DNA of 64,000 bases from Neptuniibacter sp. 1_MG-2023 (GTDB taxonomy: Bacteria > Pseudomonadota > Gammaproteobacteria > Pseudomonadales > Balneatricaceae): NCBI RefSeq assembly GCF_030547185.1, contig NZ_JAUOQR010000005.1, forward strand, positions 181,450-245,449. The letters run 5' to 3'. The notes under the pieces were generated by a model. The model made no database searches, was not told the DNA's origin, and saw nothing but the letters and a program-made list of their open reading frames with translations. Positions 1-8,847 of the stretch are shown piece after piece. The translations under genes were made by a program, and so were the position numbers. How positions within the stretch are numbered: the first letter of the stretch is position 1; each line of letters starts with the position of its first letter.

Positions 1-83
1 TTCAGGCAGTGAATATAGCTAGGTAAATCAGCAGCAAGGAAAAGAGCACTACAAAATACCCTAAATTCCACACTCGCCAAACA

Positions 84-578
84 CTATTTATTCTCGTTAA
101 CCGATTCAAGCGTAGAAACTAAGTCTTTAAAGGCTTCACGGTTAGAATCATTTAACCCCATCAGAATTTGATGCGCTGAGATTATTCGCTCTTTCATCTC
201 ATCCACAGACTCTTGCACAAAAGGAAGCTCTTTCAAGTCCTTAATACTGGTGGGAAGTTCTTCAAGTAATATAAAAATATGATCAAAGCCCATTGTATAC
301 AAAATACTAGTAATATCAGGGTTTGTAGAGACTAGTGTAGGCTTACCAAGATTAGCATCACTCGCTTTAATAGATAACTTTGCAATAAGGCCTAATGAGG
401 TGCTATCAATACCCTCAGCCTGAGTCAGATCGATTAAAATATTAGACACAGATGCTTTAGCTAGAGCGTCATTTATATGACAATCCAACGAAGTACAGAG
501 CGTTAAGCGTACATCACCTACAAACTTTAAAACAAAGCTGCCATCAACCAACGCCGAATAAATTGAACCTTCTTGCAT
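84..578 (-). CDS. STAS-domain anti-sigma factor antagonist (RssC-like)
   Basis: A 164-residue protein. Residues about 10-110 form a STAS fold, and the 'GIDSTSLGLIA' stretch holds the DS(T) site where a partner kinase phosphorylates and a PP2C phosphatase dephosphorylates such antagonists. A helical tail of about 55 residues follows. By family knowledge these proteins take part in partner switching: the unphosphorylated form sequesters an anti-sigma factor or other target. Only three bases separate it from the upstream PP2C gene, so the two are surely cotranscribed. The pair next to mlaA mirrors PA2797/PA2798 beside vacJ in Pseudomonas aeruginosa, where the names RssC/RssB are used. No cognate serine kinase is visible in the window. 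The STAS call is firm; the rssC orthology is inferred from gene order and size. Confidence 0.85.
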   Translation of the reverse strand: MQEGSIYSALVDGSFVLKFVGDVRLTLCTSLDCHINDALAKASVSNILIDLTQAEGIDSTSLGLIAKLSIKASDANLGKPTLVSTNPDITSILYTMGFDHIFILLEELPTSIKDLKELPFVQESVDEMKERIISAHQILMGLNDSNREAFKDLVSTLESVNENK

Positions 579-581
579 TAT

Positions 582-1751
582 TTACTGCCTGCAAACTGTC
601 ATTATTGCAATATCATCAGGTGCATCATTTATAATATTAGGAAGCAATGCTTCCTTAATTACATCTGGGCCAGCACCATTCGCCGCAATTACAACATCAA
701 TAAGTCTCTGCTCTTTAGCACTCATATTCCCTTCAGGTAACATCTCTAAAATGCCATCCGAGAACAATGTAATTTCAAACTCATCTAACAACTGTAACTT
801 TCGCTCATCAAATAAAGGTTCAGGAAAAAGCCCTACCGGCATTCCCCGCCCTTCTAGAAAGCGTGTACCAACTGCATCAGTCAAAATAGGCATAGGATGA
901 TGCCCACCTACAGCATAGGTCAAACTGGCCTCTTTGCTATCAAAAAGACCGATAAAAATACTTAAATGTTTTCCTAATCCAGTGTCCAACAACTCCGAAT
1001 TGATACGGTAAAGCGTATTCACCGGCGATAAAATATCGAAACTTGAAGAGCGGTTATAATTCCTGACCAATCGGTTAGTCATGTTTTTTAACAGCACTGT
1101 AACTAAGGCAGATGAAGCACCATGCCCTGATACATCAGCTAGATAAAACATCGTTTTATCAGCGTCAATGGGGACCACATCAACAAAATCGCCACTTAAA
1201 TACAATGAAGGAATTAATAAGTAACGAGCCAACAACCCTCCAACATTCAGCTCCTTATCAGGCAGCATATTCTGTTGTATTTGCAACGCTGCTTGCTGAT
1301 CAATTTGAAGTTCACTGAGGCTCTTTTCTAACTCGTTTCGATAATGAAGCTTCTTCTCAATTAAATCAGCAAGAAGTAAAAGCTTAGAAATAGAATCAGA
1401 AAAATCCGCACTCTTTTCAGCTATCTCGCTTTGAATAAAAACATCATTAGCCCCTTTTCGTAGTGCCAATAAAACCTGGTCACACTTAGCTTCCGGCATC
1501 AATACAAGTATAGGCTTAGGGGAATGGAGTTCAGCTAGGGAGGCAATATCGTCAACAGTGAAGGTTTCACTTAAACCCGCGATTATTAGTGAAAAGTCAT
1601 GCTCATTGAGCAACTCTTTAGCATAATCACAATTATAAGCAGTTGAAACTTTTACCGGACGAAGTTCTATATGACTACAGGCATCAACAATCGAATCAAT
1701 GGCTTCCGCAACATGATCAACTAATAAAATAGTTTGGTAAGTGTCTCTCAT
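582..1751 (-). CDS. Receiver-PP2C serine phosphatase (RssB-like) with degenerate receiver
   Basis: A 389-residue two-domain protein. Residues about 1-125 have a CheY-like layout and a linker coiled coil follows to about 165. The rest is a SpoIIE/PP2C phosphatase with its metal-binding pieces intact: 'SGDFVDVV', 'LADVSGHGASSAL', 'LFSDGILE' and a terminal 'DDIAIM'. It should dephosphorylate the STAS protein encoded just downstream. The receiver is odd. The usual acidic pair reads 'LLVDH', the beta-3 phosphoacceptor position reads 'LIIAGLS' with no Asp, and the beta-5 Lys is replaced in 'VFIQSEI'. Phosphorylation control therefore looks lost. The length (about 390) fits Pseudomonas PA2798 and is shorter than HsbR-type proteins, which carry an extra kinase domain. 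Confidence 0.88.
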   Translation of the reverse strand: MRDTYQTILLVDHVAEAIDSIVDACSHIELRPVKVSTAYNCDYAKELLNEHDFSLIIAGLSETFTVDDIASLAELHSPKPILVLMPEAKCDQVLLALRKGANDVFIQSEIAEKSADFSDSISKLLLLADLIEKKLHYRNELEKSLSELQIDQQAALQIQQNMLPDKELNVGGLLARYLLIPSLYLSGDFVDVVPIDADKTMFYLADVSGHGASSALVTVLLKNMTNRLVRNYNRSSSFDILSPVNTLYRINSELLDTGLGKHLSIFIGLFDSKEASLTYAVGGHHPMPILTDAVGTRFLEGRGMPVGLFPEPLFDERKLQLLDEFEITLFSDGILEMLPEGNMSAKEQRLIDVVIAANGAGPDVIKEALLPNIINDAPDDIAIMTVCRQ

Positions 1752-1853
1752 AACCTAGCCCTATTAAATAGGCGAAGATCTATGAGACAACAGAGTAGAT
1801 GCTGCTGCCTTAACATACAATGAAAATTTATAAGTAACATTGCGTAAAAATTC

Positions 1854-1886
1854 AAAAACCCCAGCCTAAAATGTAAAGCTGGGGTT
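1854..1886 (-). terminator. Intrinsic terminator of mlaA
   Basis: Perfect 9-bp inverted repeat (AACCCCAGC ... GCTGGGGTT, arms 1857-1865 and 1878-1886) with a 12-nt loop. It is followed by a short U-tract when read on the minus strand, just past the mlaA stop. Confidence 0.8.
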
Positions 1887-1896
1887 ATGATTAACA

Positions 1897-2598
1897 CTAG
1901 AAATTACTTTCATCATAATTTTCGCCATCGCCATCTACGATGGAAAAGGCTCGTTTCTGAAGATAGGCATCACGAACAAAGGTATATTTATCACCAGAGA
2001 TCAGTTTTTCGGCTTCAAGTAATTCGGCGCGATCATTAATAATCCGCGTCGCATACATCGCATTACGAGCACCGTTATCATCTAACTGGCGTACAGGATC
2101 AACAAGATAATCAGGCACCCTGCCAATACCATCACGCACAGTTGTTGGGCCAAAGAAAGGCAAGACCAAATAAGGACCGCTTTCTACTCCCCAGTACCCA
2201 AAGGTCTGCCCAAAGTCTTCATCGTGCTTTTCAATACCCATTGGTGTAGCAACATCAATTAGACCGGCCAAACCAAAAGTAGAATTAAATGCGATACGAG
2301 CAAAATCTTGTGTCGCATTGCTGAACTTACCTTGCAGCAAGTTATTCAACAAAGTTCCGACATCAGATAAGTTTCCGAAAAAGTTACTAACACCCGTTTC
2401 AGCAATATCAGGCATAATTGCTTTGTAACCTTGAGAAACTGGCTTTAGTGCATAAGTATCTAAACCGTCATTAAAGCTAAACATCGCTCGGTTGAAACCT
2501 TCCCATGGATCAACTTCAACGTCAGCAGCAACAGAAGGCTGACTTAACATGATTGATACTGCACCAGCAACCAACAAACTACGTAATTTGGCTTTCAT
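1897..2598 (-). CDS. mlaA: MlaA (VacJ) phospholipid-transport protein
   Basis: MlaA is the outer-membrane component that removes mislocalised phospholipids from the outer leaflet and passes them to MlaC, together with a porin. The 233-residue protein has the family signature 'DPWEGFNRAMFSFND' right after the signal peptide and 'LPFFGPTTVRDGIGR' in the centre. I chose the ATG at 2598, which has AAGGG seven bases upstream, over the GTG at 2622. The signal peptide then starts MKAKLRSLLVAG. There is no lipobox cysteine: the leader ends in '...SQPSVAADVEVDP', a normal signal peptidase I site. The protein is therefore probably not lipidated, unlike E. coli MlaA. A trimeric porin gene lies just upstream, which suits the known MlaA-porin partnership. 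No mlaBCDEF genes are present in the window. Confidence 0.93.
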   Translation of the reverse strand: MKAKLRSLLVAGAVSIMLSQPSVAADVEVDPWEGFNRAMFSFNDGLDTYALKPVSQGYKAIMPDIAETGVSNFFGNLSDVGTLLNNLLQGKFSNATQDFARIAFNSTFGLAGLIDVATPMGIEKHDEDFGQTFGYWGVESGPYLVLPFFGPTTVRDGIGRVPDYLVDPVRQLDDNGARNAMYATRIINDRAELLEAEKLISGDKYTFVRDAYLQKRAFSIVDGDGENYDESNF

Positions 2599-2720
2599 CC
2601 AGTTTCCCTTAAATTTGCTCACAATATTGAAGCTCTATTTTAGCTGAGTTAAGTAGATATGAAAAACAGGAAACGCGCTTATTTTCAAAAACAGCACAAA
2701 AGTAGTGATTATTTATAACG

Positions 2721-2748
2721 AAAAAAGGCTTCCCGAAGGAAGCCTTTT
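2721..2748 (-). terminator. Intrinsic terminator of the porin gene
   Basis: An 11-bp perfect stem (AAAAGGCTTCC / GGAAGCCTTTT, arms 2723-2733 and 2738-2748) closes on a four-base CGAA loop. On the minus strand it runs into a T-tract. It lies about 25 bases past the porin stop. Confidence 0.88.
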
Positions 2749-2774
2749 CTAAATTTCCGTAAGGAAATGTCGAC

Positions 2775-3749
2775 TTAGAAGTCTAGACGGTAACCGATCT
2801 GCGCTTTATCACCGAAAGATGCATCATCGCTATCGTTATCGATGTATTCAGCAAATACACGGCCGTTACCCATAACGCGAGTAACACCTAGACCCCACTG
2901 ATCAAGATCAGTAGTTAGGCTGTTGTCATCAAAAGTAGCGTAACGAGCGTATACAGATGTAGTACCTACAGTGTATTTACCCATCAAGTGAGTCGCATCT
3001 TGCTCTAGTGATGTACCAGTGTCTTTCTCACCATCTTCGTGAGTTAGCGCTACTGCAAATGGACCAGATTTGTAAGAAACAGCAAGACCCCAAACATCAG
3101 TATCTTCAACACCGCTCTCAACACTTGCAACAGAACCAGAGATTGTTAAACCGTTAACTGTATAGGTTGCAGCAACGTTGTAACCATCAACAGTATCATC
3201 AAGCGTACCATCTGAATCTGAACCACTAGATGCGAATACACCACCAGCAATAATTGTTAGACCAGAGATGTTTGGTGAGTAGTAAGCAATCGAGTTATCA
3301 ACACGTTTGAAGTCTACTGCACCGTTAAGGGTTCTAGCTGCAACGTAGAAACGTTCACCATAACCGTTAGCACCCGGATTAAATACGCCTACTGGCGCAT
3401 TGATCAATAGGTAGTGAGGGTGGTACTGACGACCTGCTAGCACTTTACCCCAATCGCCTTTAGCACCGATGTAAGCCAAACGTTTACCAAAGATACCAGA
3501 GCTATATGCCCCAGAATCCGCTGTAGAAACGTTTGCTTCCCAATGGAAAAGACCCGTAGTATTTTCTAAGCCTAGATCAACATCGCCTTTAATACCAATG
3601 CGAGAAGACTGGTCAACAAGATCTAGATCAGAATCTTCTGCCTGCTCCAAACCAATACGGAAAGATCCGTATAGCGTAGCATCAGCCTGTGCGATCATTG
3701 GTGCAGTCATAGCGCCAGCTACAGCTAGTGCAATCAGTGACTTTTTCAT
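2775..3749 (-). CDS. General outer-membrane porin (Gram-negative porin family)
   Basis: A 324-residue precursor for a 16-stranded, probably trimeric, diffusion porin. The signal peptide is MKKSLIALAVAGAMTAPMIAQA with cleavage before 'DATLYGSFRIG', the usual first strand. The family marks are 'GLENTTGLFHWEAN', an L3-like 'DWGKVLAGRQYHP' segment, and a C-terminal 'IGYRLDF' ending in Phe, the BAM recognition signal. Two ATGs compete. The one at 3749 has GGGG eight bases upstream, while the one at 3755 leaves only three bases, so I use 3749. The acidic loops are Asp-rich, typical of cation-preferring marine porins (inference). The gene stands alone with its own terminator and a long upstream region, which suggests strong independent expression. 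Confidence 0.93.
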   Translation of the reverse strand: MKKSLIALAVAGAMTAPMIAQADATLYGSFRIGLEQAEDSDLDLVDQSSRIGIKGDVDLGLENTTGLFHWEANVSTADSGAYSSGIFGKRLAYIGAKGDWGKVLAGRQYHPHYLLINAPVGVFNPGANGYGERFYVAARTLNGAVDFKRVDNSIAYYSPNISGLTIIAGGVFASSGSDSDGTLDDTVDGYNVAATYTVNGLTISGSVASVESGVEDTDVWGLAVSYKSGPFAVALTHEDGEKDTGTSLEQDATHLMGKYTVGTTSVYARYATFDDNSLTTDLDQWGLGVTRVMGNGRVFAEYIDNDSDDASFGDKAQIGYRLDF

Positions 3750-4120
3750 CAACATTTCCCCTTCAATATATTCAACATACTAGTAGTGAACTTTTAATTT
3801 TTTCTTATCGCAGCGCGCTCTAGGCGCACTTACTATATGAAAATACTACAAAAGAAAAACTTTTCAAACTAATGAATAAGTTTTTCTTATAATTTTTTAG
3901 TCGGCGAGACTACTAATAACTTTAATTCTCGCTTTATTCACCGTTTCTGCCTGTGATAACAGAGCTAATAAACTCTCTTATAACAACACGTTAAGCAGGT
4001 GATTATAAATAAATTTCGCGCATTACATCATACCCCTCGAGCATGTGCAACCTTTGACTACATAATACATCTAAATACAGGCCCGACAAAAGTAGTACTT
4101 CCTTTATCCCTTGACCTATA
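3750..4120. other. Porin upstream region
   Basis: A 371-bp AT-rich gap between the porin start and the hrpA stop. It holds the porin promoter, but I could not fix a convincing -35/-10 pair. The clearest structure is the inverted repeat at 3852-3888. There is also a GC-rich short palindromic patch near 3811-3831. I see no credible gene in it: the plus-strand reading frame at 3999-4193 runs into hrpA and resembles no family. Confidence 0.5.
3852..3888. repeat. Inverted repeat upstream of porin gene
   Basis: Perfect 11-bp arms AAGAAAAACTT (3852-3862) and AAGTTTTTCTT (3878-3888) with a 15-nt spacer, 103-139 bases before the porin start codon. It is too far upstream to be a leader hairpin with certainty. 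It may be an operator or an upstream activation site; function unknown. Confidence 0.4.
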
Positions 4121-7100
4121 TCAAGGTATTACTTTACCCCACTGCTGTTTTAGGCGCTTTTCAGAAACAGTCTTTTGTGTACCCAACTGCTGAGCAAAGA
4201 GTGAAACGCGATACTCTTCAATCAACCAACGATACTCTTCTAAATTAGGATCATAGATGCCTTGCTCTACATTTCGCTGAAAGCGTGTCTTATATTGGCC
4301 ATAAAACTTTTCTAGCTGATCACTTAGTAAACTCTCTTGCCTTAAATTACGTCTAAATTTCTCTAGACGTATCTCTATTGCTTTCAAATATCTAGGATAA
4401 TGCATCAAGACTTCATGGGGCTGAGTTTTTATAAACTGAGTCTCTAACAGTTCAGCCAGTTGTTTTTTAATATCATTCAGCACAGGCACTTCATTTAATT
4501 GTACTTTACCTTTCAACTGCTTTTGGATTTGGTGGTAACTATCAAATAATTGGCTAATAACTATTAGTAAACTCTCGCAAGCTGGCACAAGCTCAGCTTT
4601 ACATCTACTTAGCCGCTCCTCAAATTGTTCCGAATTGCGAATTAAATCATCATCCAATTTAAGCAACTGTCTAACTGAGTGCCAGATAACCTCTTCCACA
4701 AACGTTTGCTTATTTAAAAGCCCTGAACTGCGTAGGATAACTTTAGTGAGTTTTTCATTACTTAACGCTTTCCGAGCAAAACGAACTTGCTCTCGCATAT
4801 TGAGCACAGCCAGCCTTACTATGCCATCAACACTTAGATTATTCGCTTCAGCTTGGTGAGGTTTTAAACATAACGTAACACTCTCTCCCCTATCAACAAG
4901 CGCTGGATAAGCTTCAATTTCGACGCCCGCATACTTATTCACTTTACAACTAGGTTCAAGTACTCCAAAGTCCCAATCTGTTAATCCCTCTCGTCCCCAG
5001 CTGCTCTCCTCACTTCTATCTGAACGTTCAGTTAATCGCTGACTGATTTGAGAGGCATACTTACTATTTAATTGCTCCCAGTCTCTGGACTCATCTAACA
5101 GATGCCCGTTTTCGTCAACTAAACGCAAATTCATATGCAGGTGATCTTCTAATACAGTCTCACGTAGCTCTCGCGGCTGTATTCGAACACCCGTCATCCT
5201 AAGTAGATGATGAGCAAAAATCTCATAAAGATCCCCTACACCAAACTCCACTGCTTGCATAAAAGCATCAACATAGTTTGGAACCGGAACAAAATGCTTT
5301 CGCTGTTGCTTAGGCAAGCCTCTAAGAATTGCGGTACATTTTTCCACCAGCATCCCTGGAACCAGCCATTCAATTGTTTTCAAAGGGAGAGACGTTAATA
5401 AAGGCAGAGGGACTTGCAAAGTCACACCATCATCATTGGCTCCCGGTGCAAAATGATAAAAGAGTTTCAGCCGCGCACCCTCAAGATTTAAATGATCGGG
5501 ATAAATACTTTCAGAAACATGATCAGCAGAACGCTGAAGGATATCCTCCTCCTGCATGACTAAACACTCAGGATTATCTTGTTCAACACGCTTACGCCAC
5601 TTTTCGAAACCCGCGCCATTAACTATATGTTCACCTGATAAGCTTTTAAGCCGCAAACGATAGAATTCGTAAAGCTGTTCCTCATCGACGAGCAGATCCT
5701 TCCTACGAGACTTAGCTTCTAATTTCTCAATCCCCTTAAGTAAGGCTCGATTCTTTTGCACAAACCGAGCTGAACTATTTAACTCACCTTCAACCAACGC
5801 TTGACGGATAAAGATCTCATGAGAAATTTCAACATCAATTTTCCCGTAGCTCACTTTTCTTTTAGGCACAATGATCATGCCATAAAGCGTCACCTGCTCC
5901 GTAGCGACCACCTCAGCTCTTTTTTTCTCCCAATGAGGCTCACTGTAATTTTTCTTAATCAGACTGGGGGCTAATTTCTCGGCCCACACAGGATCGACTT
6001 TAGCGATACAGCGGGCATAAAGCTGGCTAGTTTCAACCATCTCTGCAGCCATAACCCATTTAGGGGCTTTTTTATAAACAACAGAACCAGGAAAAAGAAA
6101 AAATCGTCGATTGCGCGCACCTAAATATTCTTTATTTTCTTGTTTAAAGCCCATATGACTTAATAGGCCCGCCAATAACGAGCGGTGTATAGATTCGTAA
6201 GATGCGGCTTCCTCACGCTCAACAAAGCTGTGTTCTTTTGCCTGTAATTCTTTACAAATAATATGTAACTGACGGTGAGTATCACGCCACTCGCGCATAC
6301 GCATGTAGGAAAGAAAGTTCTTGTTACAGTATTTTCGTAACTGATTTTGGGTTAACTCTTGCCGTTGCGTCTCATATAATTCCCAAAGATTAACAAACGT
6401 CATAAAGTCAGATTCTTCATGGGCATAAAGCTTGTGCTTTTCATCGCTAGCTTGACGTTTATCTTGCGGCCTTTCCCTTGGGTCCTGTATCCCCAATGCA
6501 CTTACTATCACTAACATCTCACGGAGACAGTTATTACGCGCCGATTCGATCACCATCCGCCCCAAACGCGGATCAATAGGGAGTTTAGCCAACTGCCAAC
6601 CAATGGTTGTTATCTGACGTTTTGAGTTCACTGCTCCCAGTTCCTGCAGCAACTTAAAACCATCATTAATAAAACGATTATCTGGCGGATCAACAAATGG
6701 GAACTCTGCAATATCACCTAACTTAAGCGACAACATTTGTAGAATCACGGCCGCTAAGTTTGTGCGTCGAATCTCTGCATCGGTAAATTCAGGGCGGCTA
6801 ACAAAGTCTTCTTCCGAATAAAGACGAATACAGATACCATCAGATACTCGACCACAACGACCCGCTCTTTGGTTTGCACTGGCTTGAGAAATGGCTTCAA
6901 TAGGGAGGCGTTGCACTTTTGAGCGATAGCTATAACGACTAATACGAGCCAGCCCAGTATCAATAACATATTTTATACCGGGAACTGTTAGGGATGTTTC
7001 TGCTACGTTAGTTGATAAAACCAAACGGGTCCCCCTCGCCCCTTTTCCTTGCTGGAACACCCTATTTTGTTCCGCAAGTGACAGACGAGCGTAGAGCGGC

Positions 7101-8161
7101 AATATATCCACATGTTTAAGCTCAGCCTTACGCAAAAGGTCAGCGGTTTCTCTTATATCTCTTTCGCCAGGCAGGAAGATCAAAATATCGCCTTGCGGCC
7201 CCTTCCCCTGTTTTCTCTCCATATGTAAGAGTTCTTCAACAGCTGCCAAAATCCCCTGCTGCATATCCACTGTCTTTTCATCATCGGCAGAATAATCATG
7301 CAAAGGACGATAGAGCATCTCAACAGGATAAGTTCGACCTGAAACTTCAATAATAGGTGCATTATTAAAGTGTTTTGAGAACCGTTCAAGGTCAATTGTT
7401 GCAGAGGTAATGATCAACTTAAGATCAGGACGTTTAGGCAATATCCGTTTGATATACCCTAAAAGGAAATCAATATTTAGACTTCGCTCATGAGCTTCAT
7501 CAATTATCAATACTTCATATTTCTCAAGAAAACGGTCATGCTTAGTTTCCGCAAGCAATATACCGTCCGTCATCAGCTTCACTTGAGTCGAGTCGTTAAC
7601 CTGCTCATGAAAACGAACCTGATAGCCAACTCTCTCACCCAGCGTCGTATTCAGCTCTTCGGCTATTCGAGTCGCAACCGTTCTAGCAGCAAGCCGACGC
7701 GGCTGCGTATGACCAATCAGCCCTTTACAACCTAAACCTAATTCAAGACATATTTTAGGAAGCTGAGTGGTTTTACCTGAACCAGTTTCACCAGCGAGAA
7801 CAACCACTTGATTATTTAAAATCGCTGCAGCAATCTCTTCTCTACGGGCACTAATAGGCAGATCAGAGTATTGAATATCTTGGCTTAAGCCTTTTTTCAA
7901 TTCAACCTGTCGACAAGACGCATCTATTGCATCAGACAAAACAAGTAAGGCTTCCTGATTAGCCCCCTCACGTCGAGCTCGATCTAATCGACGCTTTAAA
8001 CGGTAGCGATCAGCAATACGGCAATCAGGTAAGCGAGCAGATAACAGCTCAATAGAGAGGGTCAAAACACGTACATCCAAAACATAATTTAAAGTAAGGC
8101 ATTCTACCTTATGAGGGTAACAGCACCAACTGATACAGCACGGCATAACCGCTATAACCAC
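4121..8161 (-). CDS. hrpA: ATP-dependent RNA helicase HrpA (DEAH box)
   Basis: HrpA is a DEAH/RHA helicase; in E. coli it acts on collided ribosomes. Walker A 'AGETGSGKTTQLPK' lies near residues 123-136, followed by 'LIIDEAHERS', the 'ITSATID' motif III and 'QRAGRCGR' motif VI. HA2/OB regions and the long HrpA-specific C-terminal domain (DUF3418) complete a protein of about 1310-1346 residues, against 1300 in E. coli. The start is uncertain. The longest frame begins at a GTG (8161), giving an odd Cys-rich leader 'MPCCISWCCYPH'. Similarity to E. coli HrpA only starts near codon 33, where a TTG (8065) gives 'LTLSIELLSARLPDC'. No start has a good ribosome-binding site. The gene is monocistronic and divergent from the MarR regulator. 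Confidence 0.93.
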   Translation of the reverse strand: MVIAVMPCCISWCCYPHKVECLTLNYVLDVRVLTLSIELLSARLPDCRIADRYRLKRRLDRARREGANQEALLVLSDAIDASCRQVELKKGLSQDIQYSDLPISARREEIAAAILNNQVVVLAGETGSGKTTQLPKICLELGLGCKGLIGHTQPRRLAARTVATRIAEELNTTLGERVGYQVRFHEQVNDSTQVKLMTDGILLAETKHDRFLEKYEVLIIDEAHERSLNIDFLLGYIKRILPKRPDLKLIITSATIDLERFSKHFNNAPIIEVSGRTYPVEMLYRPLHDYSADDEKTVDMQQGILAAVEELLHMERKQGKGPQGDILIFLPGERDIRETADLLRKAELKHVDILPLYARLSLAEQNRVFQQGKGARGTRLVLSTNVAETSLTVPGIKYVIDTGLARISRYSYRSKVQRLPIEAISQASANQRAGRCGRVSDGICIRLYSEEDFVSRPEFTDAEIRRTNLAAVILQMLSLKLGDIAEFPFVDPPDNRFINDGFKLLQELGAVNSKRQITTIGWQLAKLPIDPRLGRMVIESARNNCLREMLVIVSALGIQDPRERPQDKRQASDEKHKLYAHEESDFMTFVNLWELYETQRQELTQNQLRKYCNKNFLSYMRMREWRDTHRQLHIICKELQAKEHSFVEREEAASYESIHRSLLAGLLSHMGFKQENKEYLGARNRRFFLFPGSVVYKKAPKWVMAAEMVETSQLYARCIAKVDPVWAEKLAPSLIKKNYSEPHWEKKRAEVVATEQVTLYGMIIVPKRKVSYGKIDVEISHEIFIRQALVEGELNSSARFVQKNRALLKGIEKLEAKSRRKDLLVDEEQLYEFYRLRLKSLSGEHIVNGAGFEKWRKRVEQDNPECLVMQEEDILQRSADHVSESIYPDHLNLEGARLKLFYHFAPGANDDGVTLQVPLPLLTSLPLKTIEWLVPGMLVEKCTAILRGLPKQQRKHFVPVPNYVDAFMQAVEFGVGDLYEIFAHHLLRMTGVRIQPRELRETVLEDHLHMNLRLVDENGHLLDESRDWEQLNSKYASQISQRLTERSDRSEESSWGREGLTDWDFGVLEPSCKVNKYAGVEIEAYPALVDRGESVTLCLKPHQAEANNLSVDGIVRLAVLNMREQVRFARKALSNEKLTKVILRSSGLLNKQTFVEEVIWHSVRQLLKLDDDLIRNSEQFEERLSRCKAELVPACESLLIVISQLFDSYHQIQKQLKGKVQLNEVPVLNDIKKQLAELLETQFIKTQPHEVLMHYPRYLKAIEIRLEKFRRNLRQESLLSDQLEKFYGQYKTRFQRNVEQGIYDPNLEEYRWLIEEYRVSLFAQQLGTQKTVSEKRLKQQWGKVIP

Positions 8162-8338
8162 CTAATATGAGCAGTCATATCTTGGTTTACGGCCTGTTTT
8201 TATATTTAAATACCCAAAAGTGCTAATTAAACGCCAAAGAAAAATCCCCCCATATACTAAGTATTATGGCTAATTTTCTTGAACATTTTCTATTAAGCCG
8301 CAAAAATACAATCCAATTATGATTAAAGAGAATAATTC

Positions 8339-8761
8339 ATGCGTAAATTTGAAGACTCATTACCACTTCAACTCCTTAAAGCGCGTGAAGCCAGTATGCT
8401 TTTTTTCCGCCCATTGCTAAATGAGTACTCTCTGACAGAACAGCAATGGCGCGTATTACGCGCACTTCATGAATACAAAGAGATGGAATCAAAAGAATTA
8501 GCAACAAGCTGCTGCCTTTTAAGTCCCAGCCTTACTGGTATTCTCACACGCCTCCAGCAACAAGGTTATATAACCCGGAGAAAATCAACCGAAGACCAGC
8601 GTATAACGCTTATTAGTTTAACAAGTAAAGCCAATAAATTAATTCAACATTTAAGCCCTGAGATTGAAGCTAGATATAAAGCTTTTACTAACCGTCTAGG
8701 TGAAAAGAAGCTTGAACAATTAATGGATATCATCAAAGAACTTTCTAAAATCGAGCCATAG
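8339..8761 (+). CDS. MarR-family regulator, HpaR type
   Basis: A 140-residue winged-helix repressor. Its N-terminus 'MRKFEDSLPLQLLKARE' and the following 'LTEQQWRVLRAL' are diagnostic for HpaR/HpcR, the repressor of homoprotocatechuate (4-hydroxyphenylacetate) degradation in enterics. The recognition helix lies in 'SPSLTGILTRLQQQGYI' and the wing in 'RRKSTEDQRITLISLT'. No hpa catabolic genes lie nearby, so the ligand and target here are unknown. Many marine bacteria use such proteins to control aromatic pathways elsewhere. It starts at ATG 8339 after a weak AG-rich site and ends 86 bases before rsuA, so the two may or may not be cotranscribed. Confidence 0.88.
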   Translation: MRKFEDSLPLQLLKAREASMLFFRPLLNEYSLTEQQWRVLRALHEYKEMESKELATSCCLLSPSLTGILTRLQQQGYITRRKSTEDQRITLISLTSKANKLIQHLSPEIEARYKAFTNRLGEKKLEQLMDIIKELSKIEP

Positions 8762-8847
8762 CGCTTAGCTTCTAGCCATAAAAACACTGATGCATCTCTT
8801 TTGAAAATGCACGCCTTCCTATTAACTGTTGACCAAAGAACTTATAA

